Assembly: GCA_951329385.1 (NCBI GenBank)
Contig: OX589599.1
Location: 7,254,001 to 7,318,000, forward strand
Direction: 5' to 3'
Source of the DNA: Polia nebulosa
Lineage: Eukaryota; Arthropoda; Insecta; Lepidoptera; Noctuidae
DNA: 64,000 nt
This document shows positions 33,647 through 43,058 of the stretch, in pieces. A program made the translations under genes and the position numbers. The notes beneath the pieces are model-generated. The model was not told where the DNA came from. It ran no database searches and worked only from the letters and a program-made list of their open reading frames with translations. How positions within the stretch are numbered: the first letter of the stretch is position 1; every line of letters begins with the position of its first letter.

Positions 33647-33954
33647 GGTGTCGATTTTGTTGTGCACAAACTAAACTTAGTTTAGGCTATTGCTATCATT
33701 GTCTCTCTAATAAATCTAGAAAGAGACGGACGTAATTTAGAGCTGTCAAATTTGGTTGAAGTATTACTTCCATACAAATAAGGGTACACGTAAACACATG
33801 TCAACTAAAAACACGGTAAAGCGCAATGCGTAAACTAATTTGACATCTTTAACATAGTTCATAGCTATAGCAGTCCTTTTCTCGGACAGCCTTTTAGTAA
33901 AAGATAGCGATTCTCCAATTTTAGTTTAGTTATTGAACAAGAGAATCGGTACCA
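33647..33954 (-). mobile_element. MITE of 308 bp with GATTCT ends, copy 2
   Basis: Same length as 14896-15203 and in reverse orientation, flanked by ATT. It differs from copy 1 by many substitutions, although the LTRs around it are identical to each other. It therefore probably entered the LTR element before its last transposition. Confidence 0.75.
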
Positions 33955-34003
33955 TTATCTAATAAATTGACTACCCTCACATTTTTTTTTTAATATTATT
34001 TGG

Positions 34004-34175
34004 CTCGCGTTTGACTATCTCACCTGATGGTAAGCGATGATGTGGTCGAAGATGAAACACGCCCGCCCAGAAGCAACCTATTCACTCTCGACCCAAAGGC
34101 TCCCAGTTTGCAGCCATCAGTAAACAGACTGTGGCAGGGAACTCCACTCCCCAGCCGCACGCACAATGAATTTGT
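34004..34175 (-). pseudogene. LINE ORF2 C-terminal scrap
   Basis: TCACCTGATGGTAAGCGATG, then CCCGCACGC-type blocks and AATGAATTTGTTAACG, match the family at 20173 and 29143. Confidence 0.6.
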
Positions 34176-34252
34176 TAACGATTAAACTTTACTTTCTTTA
34201 ACCAACGAGAATTCAGCACCAGAATCATAAGAAAAACAATACAGCTCACCCG

Positions 34253-34588
34253 TCATGTAGACAATTCGTGGGAGGTTTCGCGATACATGCGACTACCCGC
34301 CAATCGGTGCGCGCGCCGCCAGCTGCCTGCGCAGCCCTCCACCAGGCTGCCGCCTGCGCATCCCTCCACAAGGCTGCCACCTGCGCAGCCCTCCACCAGG
34401 CTACCGTCTGCGCTGCCCGTGCACCGGAATCTGATGTATCCAGGCTGGCTGTACTTGTAGCAGATCCAGGTCTTCGCTGCTGGCTGCTGTACCGCTTGAC
34501 TCAGTCCTGGTGTCGGTATCTTGTTTGTCAGGATCGAATGCAGGTAGTTCTTCTTAGTAAGCTGGTTTCGGTGATTGCAGCACCGCAA
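34253..34588 (-). pseudogene. Relic of a gag-type zinc knuckle with a 9-residue repeat
   Basis: A 111-codon minus-strand frame. Residues 43-56 have the spacing of a CCHC nucleocapsid knuckle (CX2CX4HX4C), but the second Cys (residue 46) and the His (residue 51) are both Tyr; C43 and C56 remain and the SQPG turn is intact. Such a knuckle would not bind zinc normally. About ten residues downstream come three near-identical 9-residue units (GCAGGSLVE type), coded by a 27-bp tandem repeat at 34327-34407. The position, about 235 bp inside the presumed 5' LTR, fits a gag with most of its front part deleted. A chance match cannot be excluded. Confidence 0.45.
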
Positions 34589-34696
34589 TCAATAATTGCA
34601 TGTTTTGGTTTTAAATTTAAAAATTAACCGCCACTGTGCGTCACTGTTACTCACACCGGTTGTTGATTTATTTGCACGACAGAATCCCAATTCTGA

Positions 34697-35041
34697 TGTC
34701 GGATCACCAGGATGTATCGAGCTACAATCAGGTATCAGGTGGGTCTGTGTAGGTATATCGTGCAATAAATAACAACGGCAGAGTAATTACTCACTTTAAT
34801 TAATTTGAAACTTATAAACTTGGTACTTTAAAATATTAGTAGCAACAAAACGTAGGACAGTTCCGATGCGTCTTCACTCCGTGACCCCCAGGCTGAGACT
34901 GCCCGACTAGGCGAGTCTTCCCCAACCTCGAAGTCTAACGGAAACGCGCCGACTCCGTCAAAGCCCGCCAACTGTAGTGTTTATAGTTGCCGCCAGATGG
35001 CGTGCTTTGTTTTGTTGCCAATTTGACTAGCGGATACGACA
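34697..35041 (-). repeat. LTR of the non-autonomous element (right)
   Basis: Identical by eye to 31076-31420 over all 345 positions. Followed by TATA. Confidence 0.85.
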
Positions 35042-35049
35042 TATATATA

Positions 35050-35280
35050 AAATTCAAAGTCCTGACTGACTGACTGACTGATATAGCAATGTACAGCTTA
35101 AACCGCTGCACCTAGAGACATGAAATTTGGATGGTGTATTCTTTGTGAAGGGTAGGTATCCATTAAGAAAGGGTTTTTAGAAATTCAACCCTTAAGGGGG
35201 TGAAAAAGGGGTTGAAAGTTTATTAAATAACGAAGGAAGTACTAATTTTACGCGGGCGAAGCCGCTGGCGGAAGCAAGTA
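35050..35280 (+). repeat. CCTGACTGACTGA-type repeat, copy 2
   Basis: AAAGTCCTGACTGACTGACT, AGAGACATGAAATTTGG, GGGTAGGTATCCATTAAG and ACGCGGGCGAAGCCGCTGG. The LTR element lies directly next to its left edge. Confidence 0.7.
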
Positions 35281-35886
35281 TTGTACAAAAATAAACACAG
35301 AAGAATACCCTATGATTAGTAATCATAAAGCTAGCCTACACCATGGTGAATGTTTTATGCTACATTCTGCAGCAGCTGATTTGCTCAAGGTTGAAGTCGT
35401 CGATTTAGGAGGACATCTCGGCGTTTGGATTTGGAACTTTGACACTCACTAACTCCCTTTTCTTTCATATCACTCCTCACAAAATCCATCCATCTTTTCT
35501 TTGGCTTCCCACTCCCTTTTCATAAAAAAAAAACTAAAAAATGTATAGGTTTTGACATGCGCTATCAAAATGTCATGTCATGTGACATACATATTCATAT
35601 ACTCAGGTACCTAACTATCTACACAGATACCCTACACACAGGTATCTCGTACCAATTAGCTCTACCATCCTCCGTAACCTGATATTTAATCATTGTTATT
35701 GGCGCTTGCAATGCCTTTGTGATTTCCGACACCCATTCATTGCCTTGTATGGCTGTGAGAGCATAATATTGAACCGTTTCCTTGCATAGATTCCCTCTTT
35801 TATGAATGCTTAGTAATTCTAAGTGCCGTCGATTCTAAAGGATTGTTATTACATTAGCTCATAGGGTTTCCTATTTCTGCATATCT
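35281..35886. other. No gene seen
   Basis: Nothing recognised. Confidence 0.4.
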
Positions 35887-35901
35887 AAACATAAAAGACG
35901 T

Positions 35902-36159
35902 CATCATCATCTTTCTCCTGCCCTTATCCCAATTTATTTGGGGTCAGCGCAACATGTCTTTTTCTTCCATACTCCTCTGTTTGTCGTCATCTCTGTATAT
36001 ACCCTCTTTTTACCCATATCCTCTTTCACACAGTCCAACCATCGTTTCTTTGGCCTTCCTCTACTCTTATAGCCATCCACATCCATACACAAGACTTTCC
36101 TCACGACATTTTCTTCATTCCTCCGCATCACATGTCAACCCACCACGACAACATATAAG
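35902..36159 (-). mobile_element. RTE-type LINE 3' end with 15-bp target duplication
   Basis: AAACATAAAAGACGT occurs at 35887-35901 and 36160-36174. The minus strand encodes RRNEENVVRKVLCMD, GRPKKRWLDCVKEDMGKK and WKKKTCCADPK, as at 10465 and 58197. About 27 bp beyond the recognisable LINE match (36133-36159) are of unknown origin. Confidence 0.88.
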
Positions 36160-36267
36160 AAACATAAAAGACGTAAAGTACTAATACGATTATATTATTT
36201 ATCTCAGGAAGTACAAATGCCATTACATTTTTTTTTATACCTATTTATGTTTTTTATCATACATAGG

Positions 36268-36580
36268 ACCGCGCTTGACCACTATCTCACCTTTTGTTTT
36301 TGTTTTTGGATATTGGGACGTCATCAAATTGTTAAGACTACTCCCGCTCTGGGTGGAGCGGGGGCGTGTCAGACTCTTACTAATAATGCCCACTCTTGTT
36401 CCTTCAGTTGCTCTCTTTCAAATTTATCCGCGAACCACCACTGTCTCACCTGATAGAAAGCGATGATGTGGTCGACGAATGAGCACGCTTGCTGAGATGT
36501 AACCTAATCACTCTTTACTTAAAGATCCCCAGGTTGTAGCTATCAGGTAACACAGACTCCTGTAGGGAATTCCACTCCTT
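36268..36580 (-). pseudogene. LINE ORF2 C-terminal scrap, split by a retroposon
   Basis: GCGCTTGACCACTATCTCAC lies at the left edge. The rest resumes at 36437 with CTGTCTCACCTGATAG, CTTAAAGATCCCCAGGTTG and CAGGGAATTCCACTC equivalents. Same LINE end as 20173. Confidence 0.6.
36293..36436 (-). mobile_element. Poly(A) retroposon, TGACACGCCC family, inside the LINE scrap
   Basis: The target duplication is ACCACTATCTCACCT (36278-36292) and ACCACTGTCTCACCT (36437-36451), one mismatch in 15. Between them are a T-rich tail, CCCGCTCTGGGTGGAGCG and GTGTCAGACTCTTACT. Confidence 0.8.
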
Positions 36581-37150
36581 ATATCGAAAATTCTACTGAG
36601 CTAGGCCAAAGGCAGTCTCCTATACTGATGTAGGTGCAAATTCTCCCTAAGTAATTGGATCTTGAATTTTGTATCTTTTGTTAGCAATTCACCACTTATA
36701 ATCCTATATCCTACAAATCCGATCCACAGTTTCAAGAGCCATTTCATTTCGAAGACACCACTTCAAAATCTGCCTACCCCAACATGCACGATGCTAAACT
36801 TCATTAAGTACAAACAAATCGATCGACCAACGCTGCATAGGTACGGAACACAATAGGCTCTCCCGACACCCGTGGCGTCATTGTACCGGTTTCAATTCCT
36901 GGGTCGTGCTAATGAACCACTTGTGAATTTAACATGTGTACGGTAATGGGGTTTGGTGAAATTGCTGGTATTTTGATACCCTTTTTGCATAAGCACCTGC
37001 CAGGGTTAGGAAGATGTGGACCCATCTATCGAGGTACATCCACATTTCACCTATATTTAAGTGGTGAGGCTATTGCCACCATATGAGTTAAAGTCATTAA
37101 TATGAAAATTGTTGTCTTATACTTCAATGTCACTTTCTCTAAAGCCCTAA
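36581..37150. other. No gene; possible weak SINE at 36850-37080
   Basis: ACCGGTTTCAATTCCTGGG resembles a B box, and the following AATGAACCACTTGTGAATTT wording is familiar from moth SINE-like repeats. The head is not clear. Confidence 0.35.
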
Positions 37151-37493
37151 GGGCATGGAAACATCACCACAGCGCGGTGCTCCGCCACCGTGAAACGGCA
37201 CGACGTTGTACCGCGGTACGGTTTGCCGCGCCGGCTCTCGGCAGCAACCATTGGATCAAACGTGTTCACTTGGAGTTTTTGATTAGATATGGACCGCGAA
37301 ATACTTATTTTCTCCTGTTATTGCTAAGACGACGAATGATATGTCTTTCGCGGTCCATATCTTGTCAAAATCTGCAAGTGAACATGTTTAATCCGATAGT
37401 TGCTGCTGTGATCCAGCGTGGCGCACCGTACCGCGGTACGGCGTCGTACCGTTACACGGTGGCGGCGCCGCGCCGTGGTGATGTGTCCAGGCC
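37151..37493. mobile_element. GC-rich palindromic MITE with arms of about 150 bp
   Basis: The ends GGGCATGGAAACATCACCAC and GTGGTGATGTGTCCAGGCC pair with few mismatches. Inside, GTACCGCGGTACGG occurs on both sides, and GATATGGACCGCGAAA (37286-37301) pairs exactly with 37346-37361 around a 44-nt centre. No target duplication recognised. The 137-codon frame across it is a by-product. Confidence 0.8.
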
Positions 37494-37559
37494 GTATGGG
37501 ATCTGGACAAAGTGACTTTTATCGGCCTTAACGATTGTCCATAGTTATTTAACGTGACT

Positions 37560-37772
37560 TTCGCTATCGCATCCTACTATATCCTACAAATGTTATAAAT
37601 GTCAAAGTGTGGATGGATAGATCTTTGTTAATCAATCACGCCAAGACGGCTGAACCGATCTGGGTGAAATTTGTAACAGTCACAGATTATAGTCTGGAAT
37701 AGAACATAGGTTATAATTTATAGTGAAGGAAGTACTAATTCAACGCGGGCGAAGCCGCTGGCAGAAAGTAGT
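37560..37772 (+). repeat. CGCGGGCGAAGCC-type repeat
   Basis: GTGTGGATGGATAGATC, TCACGCCAAGACGGCTGAAC, TTATAGTCTGGAATAG and CAACGCGGGCGAAGCCGCTG in order. Confidence 0.7.
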
Positions 37773-37989
37773 TTCAAATAAAACGAGTGGAACTTTTGAT
37801 CATCGTTATCGCTGACAGAATATCACTTTGATTAGGCCCACATATTAGCATATATCAACTTAATTGATTGTAATTTCAGTTACCTAAATATCAATAAATA
37901 TCAAAATTTATGGCCAATTATGTGCACCATGCCTGGCCAGGAAAGCTCATCTTGTAAGTAGTAAAATCTTCCAAGTGACAGTCCCTTTT

Positions 37990-38103
37990 CTACGATGTGT
38001 CATTGCCATCATGAATCTGCTGTGAAAGAGAGTATTATTCGTTCTTTATAGGTCCGTCTCTCTCTTACAGCGAAATCACGATGGCATTGGTAAGTCATAG
38101 TAG
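37990..38103. mobile_element. Short TIR element CTACTATGACTTRCCAATG
   Basis: CTACGATGTGTCATTGCCAT with CATGAATCTGCTGTGAAAGA at the left is mirrored by TACAGCGAAATCACGATGGC then ATTGGTAAGTCATAGTAG, so nearly the whole 114 bp is inverted repeat. Halves occur at 3085 and 62602. Confidence 0.7.
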
Positions 38104-38285
38104 GGAGTTCAGTGGCCATTTGTAGAGACCTTATGTTCTTGTTCACTCAGCTGTTTTAGCGGTGACAACATATTGCTTTTACCCGTGAATGTTAAGCACA
38201 CAAACGGTGTATAAAGGTGGGTTTTCACTGGACAATGTGGTCATAAATATCGGCCAAACAAAAAAGGATCTAGCCATTTAAAGCC

Positions 38286-38477
38286 CTGCCCGGGGTTTTT
38301 TTTTTTTTTTTTGCCCGGGGGTTGAGGATAAATTCGAAAGAGTTACCTCGCCCCTGGGCATATAGGGCAGGGAGGAACAGGGGTGGGTTTTAATCAGTAA
38401 GAGTCTGACACGCCCTTCCGCTCCACCCAAGAGCGGAAGAAGTCATAAGATGATTTCCCCCCCAAAAAAAAAAAAAG
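38286..38477 (+). mobile_element. Poly(A) retroposon, TGACACGCCC family, plus orientation
   Basis: CATTTAAAGCC is duplicated at 38275-38285 and 38478-38488. The insert contains GGGGTTGAGGATAAATTCG, GTAAGAGTCTGACACGCCC and CATAAGATGATTTCCCCC, then 13 A. Its left part has a run of 16-18 T between GC-rich blocks that pair with each other, which is odd for the family. Confidence 0.85.
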
Positions 38478-38497
38478 CATTTAAAGCCTACCGTATT

Positions 38498-38773
38498 GTA
38501 GAGCAGTGGTGGCCCAGTGGTAAAGGCCACGACTGAGAAGCTGTTGGTTGTGGATTCGAACCCAGGCAGGCGCTTCACTTTGTGTATTTCATCACTACTG
38601 CTCTCGAAACGGGTGCATGAAAACATCATTCCTAAGTTTTTCGTTAGAACCAAAAACTTCGAAGATATGTGACATCCACCAACCCATATTGGGCCCGCAC
38701 GGTGGATCACATCCCACACCCTCTCTCAGAGAAGAAGCCTGTATCCCAGCAGTAAGAAAATCAAAATGCTGAA
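38498..38773 (+). mobile_element. tRNA-derived SINE
   Basis: GTGGTGGCCCAGTGGTAAAG (A box region) and GTGGATTCGAACCCAGG (B box) are well preserved. The body has GAACCAAAAACTTCGAAG and GGGCCCGCACGGTGGATC. It begins about 10 bp after the preceding retroposon's target duplication. The tail is degraded. Confidence 0.85.
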
Positions 38774-38939
38774 TATGCTATTGTTTTGCTGTTTTTTATG
38801 AGTTGCAAAGCAGACGTACAGCAGCAGCCTAAGTGGTGTCCGCCAATCACGGAAATATCGAACAAATACAAGGAGCGTTACTATCCCAGTTAAGGATAAA
38901 CTAGCAAGTATTTAATAGTAATAAATCTTACCAAATTAT

Positions 38940-39105
38940 CACAGACTAGCACTTCACCCGCTATTTTCAATTTATAGCCTATAACACTTACAAATAACGT
39001 GGCTTTCTATTGGTAAAAGAATTTTCAAAATCGGTTCAGTAGATCCAGAGATTACCCCCTACAACCTTACAAACTCACAAACGTAACCTCTAAATAATAT
39101 TAGTT
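38940..39105 (-). repeat. AATAACGTGGCTTTC-type repeat, copy 2
   Basis: Near-identical to 16920-17080 over AATAACGTGGCTTTCTATTG to ATCCAGAGATTACCC. Confidence 0.65.
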
Positions 39106-40030
39106 AGACATAAATTATTTTGTCCGAAATTTTGAAAAGGCCGATAGAAGATTTTACAGAACTAGGTTAGGATAATTAAATAAACTATTGTCTTGACCAC
39201 GGTGGTCGCTTATTCAAAACCATCCTTAACACTTTGTATGTTACAAACAGTAACGGTTTTCTAGTAACTCGCAGTAGCGTTTTAAGTTATATTATTTTAA
39301 GCTGTCGCCTTTAGTGGAAAGTTATCTACGCATGTTACTTCAAGCTGGGCTTAGGAAAATATGTGTCGACGGTGGCCTCTTCCCTTTACAAGGCATTATT
39401 TTCTAAAGGGTCATGCACACACTTCAGTCAGGTCAACACAAAGTTGCTAACTAGTCGCTATCTATCTGGTGATATGGTTTCCGCACTAATTCCATGGTGG
39501 ATCATTATGCATGGGCCGTATCGGCCATTAATCCAACAAGCCCGCCTCTCTCCAGAAGCAGATTAGACCTCCCATTTTATTCTGGGCGTCTATGAGGAAA
39601 TCAGTAATCCTATAAGGTTTGCATGCGTATATCGGCGACACCCGTGAACTCAAGGTGCACTTGCCCGACCGTTTCCTGCGTCTCCGTTCATGCTCTGTAC
39701 TATCCGTTACGCCTATTTTGTGGAAGTGTTTATATAGTGAGCAGTGGAAGTGTTTATCTGGTGACGGGCAATCAGTCAGTTTAAAAACTTTTTAATTTCT
39801 GCCGAAAAAGTACACTACTGGATACGGGATAAGCCTCCACCAAGTGTCACTGCATCCACCGGTTCTGTACTTCTCGCTTCCAGCGGATTCTCCTGACCTT
39901 CACCACGTCATCGGTTCAGTTTGTTAAGGATCACCAACGTTACGCCTATGACGTGTAGTATGTTCACCCAATAGGTGACCGTTTTCGTTGGCAACGATAT
40001 GTCACCGGATAAAAAACCAGTAAAAATGTA
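39106..40030. other. No gene; possible LINE scrap near 39830-39960
   Basis: GATAAGCCTCCACCAAGTGT, GACCTTCACCACGTCATCGG and TACGCCTATGACGTG read like a strongly decayed minus-strand LINE end. At 39715-39765 GTGGAAGTGTTTAT is duplicated with about 26 bp spacing. Confidence 0.4.
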
Positions 40031-40235
40031 AAGTCTATATTTTGAACTAGAGTCTCGCCCCGGCTTTGCACTGGTGCAAATTATAATATACACAGATCTT
40101 CCTCGTTTATCGCTCTTTCTGTTAGTGGAAACCGTATCAAAATCCGTTGAGTAGTTTAGAAGGACTAAGTGAAAAAACATACAGACGCGGAAAGTGACTT
40201 TGTTTTACACTATGTAGAGATAAGACTCGGGTACA
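40031..40235. repeat. CCCCGGCTTTGCAC-type repeat
   Basis: TCGCCCCGGCTTTGCACTGG, GGAAACCGTATCAAAATCCG and GAAAGTGACTTTGTTTTAC match the wording at 53885-54045. Confidence 0.55.
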
Positions 40236-40314
40236 TTGTGGATGAGATTTATTGTATTTGAAATGATCTATTCATAGTATCGAGAGTTAGTAGTAGTTTT
40301 AATTTTAGTTTTAA

Positions 40315-40860
40315 TATTAGTGTTTTTAACCAGTGGTGCTTGGCAACTGGGCTTACCCCAGTTCTGTCAGTGTTCTGTCTCCTTCTTGATTAGGAGGGAA
40401 GTGGAAATTATGTTTTTCTTACTCCTCCGCTGTCTTTTCTGATTAATTTCGTTGCGGGATTCAAGACAGTTTAATCGTTTCTCTGGGACTCGTCGAGCTT
40501 CATTGCCTCGGCGTTTTTTCTGGTGGTCACCACTGTTGATTCTGGCTTACAGAAGTTACAGTGGTCTGGGAATAGTGTGGCGGGCTTGTCTCGAGTATCA
40601 AGTATAAGTATTGAGAGTTTTAACTCTCGCAACATTTATTGCATTCTTACGGTGCCACCCGAATCGTGAATTTGACTGAGACGTGCCGGTTGCGATGACT
40701 GACGTCTACACGTCATCAGTCGGCTGAGGTCCTACGACTTCTCATCATCAAGAAAGAAAGTAAGAAATAAAGAAAAGAAAGAAAAGGGAGAAATGAAAGA
40801 AAAGAAAGAAAAGAGAAAGAAAATAACCTAAGAACCGTGTAGGACGCCAAAGGGGTTGGC
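40315..40860 (+). repeat. TGTTGATTCTGGCTT-type repeat, fullest copy with GAAA tail
   Basis: Blocks in order: GGTGCTTGGCAACTGGGCTT, AATTTCGTTGCGGGATTC, GGGACTCGTCGAGCTTCATT, TTGATTCTGGCTTACAG, ACGGTGCCACCCGAATCGTG, CGATGACTGACGTCTACACG. It ends in about 90 bp of almost pure purine (GAAA units, 40748-40836). The purine tail suggests a retroposed element. Other copies at 14560, 24548 and 63005 keep only the front. Confidence 0.65.
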
Positions 40861-41362
40861 TGCTATTAATACTATACCAAATTGTGTTACTGATTTGTGT
40901 GCATGAACCTTTATTCCAAACAAAACTTGAGTTGAGTGAAATGTGGTCATATTGTTTGATGTAAGGACGTTATAAGTTAGATTTAAAAGGAATTTAATGC
41001 GATTTTGGAATGCTATTTGGCGATAATAATGGAGGAAGTGACCAAGGGCCCCTTTGTCCGGGATAGTTAATGTGATGGGATAGCTTATGCTCCCGGTAAA
41101 CTTGGGCTTTAGGTAGACTGGACGTTAGTTCCGATAAATTGGTGGAGATAGCCTCTAGACGTTATGTAGTTTAGTTATTTGGAATATCCACCAACAATTT
41201 CACAATTTCAAACCTACAAATTCTGTAGTATGTTCAAAAACTTGCTACCTTAAGGCAGTTGTCCCACCGTCAGCGAGTAAGCGACTAACCAACCTATAAA
41301 GTATGATATAATGTGAAATATCTAATTATTATACCAATCCTTTCAAAAAATATAGGCAATAA
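40861..41362. other. No gene seen
   Basis: Nothing recognised. Confidence 0.4.
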
Positions 41363-41584
41363 CTTAGGCTATGAAAGGTTATAGACAAGGTGTCAAAATC
41401 CAGCAATGTGAAGTACCAGAATGAGAAGCCAGCTTGTATCTGTACACGCAAAATAAGCTCACATAGACAAAAGGAGAAGCCGATACGTCATCGTTACGTT
41501 CGTCAAGGTCACTCACACATTTTAACGATCCTGCTTCATTTAATGTCCAATGACGTTCCGTCTATAACCTTTCATAGTCTAAGG
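41363..41584 (+). mobile_element. hAT-like MITE, copy 1 (222 bp)
   Basis: CTTAGGCTATGAAAGGTTAT at the left and ATAACCTTTCATAGTCTAAG at the right are inverted repeats. It is the reverse of 56787-57007 along its whole length. Outside are GGCAATAA and GGCATGAT, which agree only in part as an 8-bp duplication. Confidence 0.8.
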
Positions 41585-41589
41585 GCATG

Positions 41590-42052
41590 ATGTTATGTTT
41601 ATTTATTTATATCGGATTAAGAATACCATTTTTTTGTTCACGGGGGAAAACCTTCAAAAGCCGCCTGAACTTGTGGGAAAAGTACAGGGAGTATGGGATT
41701 TTTACTTCACTAAAACCACACCTCAAATCGGTCGATCGGGAAATTTAATAAGAAGTAAGACAGAAAAGTGGGCAAAAGAAGTAACGGAATGGTGCCCTAG
41801 ACACAAAAAGAGAGTAAAGGTAGACAGTATCGTAGATGGGAAGATGATATTAAAAAGGTGGCAGGAACTACTTGGACGAGGAAGGCGAGAGACAGATCGT
41901 TGTGGAGAACACTTGGGGAGGCCTATGCTGGCAAGCAAGACAATCTAGAAACCGGTGTCTGATGATGAAGATTAGTATTTACATTCACCTGCATAAATCA
42001 TTTTGTAGAACTAAGCAATATCAAGATGTAATGTAATTCTTTAGATTGTAAT
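41590..42052 (+). pseudogene. LINE 3' end, cut by the BEL/Pao insertion
   Basis: In changing frames 41740-41950 encodes the closing block of a LINE polymerase (a GR..RRWxDDIKK-like stretch, WTR, then LWRTLGEAYAGKQD). An untranslated tail follows up to 42052. The end of this tail, AATAAAGAC then ATTATTATTATT, lies on the other side of the BEL element at 48736-48759. The retrotransposon thus landed in the LINE's own 3' tail. Confidence 0.65.
42048..42052. other. Target duplication GTAAT of the BEL/Pao element (left)
   Basis: The same five bases follow the 3' LTR at 48734-48738. BEL/Pao elements usually make 4-5 bp duplications. Confidence 0.9.
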
Positions 42053-42341
42053 TGTTTAGATTTAAAATGAGGACACGGAATCATAGCGACCAATATTACT
42101 TTAATATCGGACAATTAGTACCCACTAGCTCGATAGATGGCGTTGGCGTCGAGTTAGAAGTCGCTATGGTTTCGTTACCGCGCGTAATACATAGTCTATA
42201 CCAAATATTTCGTTGAGGTGAGCAGTATTGTAGCTTACACTGTGGTTCGGTACAATATTATTTGTAATAATATACGCGATAAGTTAATAACTCAGTGTTT
42301 AAATTAGCTACCCCTCTCCAAGTCGACCCTCAGTCTATACA
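42053..42341 (+). repeat. 5' LTR of the BEL/Pao element
   Basis: 289 bp, starting TGTTTAGATT and ending CTATACA (TG...CA). Every base matches the 3' LTR at 48445-48733 by eye. Identical LTRs mean that few or no mutations have occurred since insertion. Confidence 0.95.
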
Positions 42342-42359
42342 TGGTCCTTCGAGAGCCGG
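42342..42359 (+). promoter_or_regulatory. Primer binding site, tRNA-Tyr-like
   Basis: TGGTCCTTCGAG starts directly after the 5' LTR. TGG pairs with the CCA end of a tRNA, and CCTTCGA is the acceptor start I recall for insect tRNA-Tyr. The match breaks after 12 nt: the next bases AGCCGG look like GCCGG shifted by two. Cellular tRNA-Tyr is therefore the likely primer for reverse transcription. Confidence 0.7.
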
Positions 42360-43058
42360 GTGTGGTCGGGAGTGTTTTTGGTGGTCTCCGGTGGTGGTAG
42401 AGATTACCACCCTTCGCGTCTTTACTGGGCAGTGGATCGCTGTCCAGAGCATCCCCTTCAAGTGGGGTACACCAGGTGAGAGGTGTCAGGAGCTGGAGGT
42501 GGATCCGGTTGGAGCTGGGAGCAGCCAGTGGAGCGTGGTGCAGCATTACTGGTGGCAGCTACAGCTGGAGGAACGACGCAAGGGAGAAAAAAGACGGCAG
42601 AGCGTGGTCAAGCAGAGGGCGCCACTTGTGTGGTGCATTACATCACGACGCAGCGTCGCGAGGGTCATCAGTCAGTGCAGTGTCAGTGAGTGAGTGAATT
42701 TAAGAAAAAAAAATCGTGAGTACAATTTACAATCTAATTTGAACTTAAATATCATTTAGAAAAAATCAAGGATCTTTGAAGATAGTGCGATTTAACTTGA
42801 AGAATTTAGTTAGTTTGGACTTGTAATAGTTTTAAGTAAAAGTTGGTTGAGACGGGGAATCCATGCCCGAAATTTTGTGGAATTACGTACAAAAAGACTT
42901 GTAAAATTTGCTAATTTGTGTTTAATTTTGCGTACATTTATTGGAAGCACGGGCTAAGAGACTTCTGTTTAATTTAGCATACATTTGTGGTTGTATTGGG
43001 AAACAATTTTGTTTCGAGTGTTTTTTGAGTCAATTACAATTTAGATAATCAATTAAAG
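42360..43058 (+). other. Untranslated leader of the BEL/Pao element
   Basis: About 700 bp between primer site and gag-pol start. It holds overlapping short frames (for example 42295-42693) with no domain, and is purine-rich near 42460-42620. The start ATG at 43059 is followed by an open frame and precedes the first recognised gag domain by about 120 codons. Confidence 0.7.

Larger units (their letters stand above)
31076..35041 (-). mobile_element. Non-autonomous LTR retroelement (3,966 bp) with a repeat array
   Basis: Two direct repeats of 345 bp bound it. They begin TGTCG and end CGACA, as LTRs do, and TATA lies outside both ends (31072-31075, 35042-35045) as a 4-bp target duplication. The 3.28-kb interior has no intact gag or pol. 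Its contents, left to right: a 13-copy array (31682-32084), a CCACCCAGGGCTA duplication (about 33100-33180), a MITE (33647-33954), a LINE scrap (34004-34175) and a broken nucleocapsid knuckle on the minus strand (34253-34588). The knuckle suggests minus orientation, with the right LTR as the 5' one. Neither a convincing primer site nor a purine tract was found, so the superfamily is open. LTRs identical by eye mean a recent insertion, probably mobilised in trans. Confidence 0.82.

Noticed and set aside
31076..35041. Simple segmental duplication of 345 bp
   Set aside because: The repeats start TG and end CA with TATA just outside both, which fits LTRs better than a random duplication.
37102..37515. 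137-codon frame as a gene
   Set aside because: It spans the GC-rich palindrome; lack of stops is explained by base composition and symmetry.
42295..42693. Separate small gene before gag-pol
   Set aside because: It starts inside the LTR, overlaps other frames in the leader and shows no domain.
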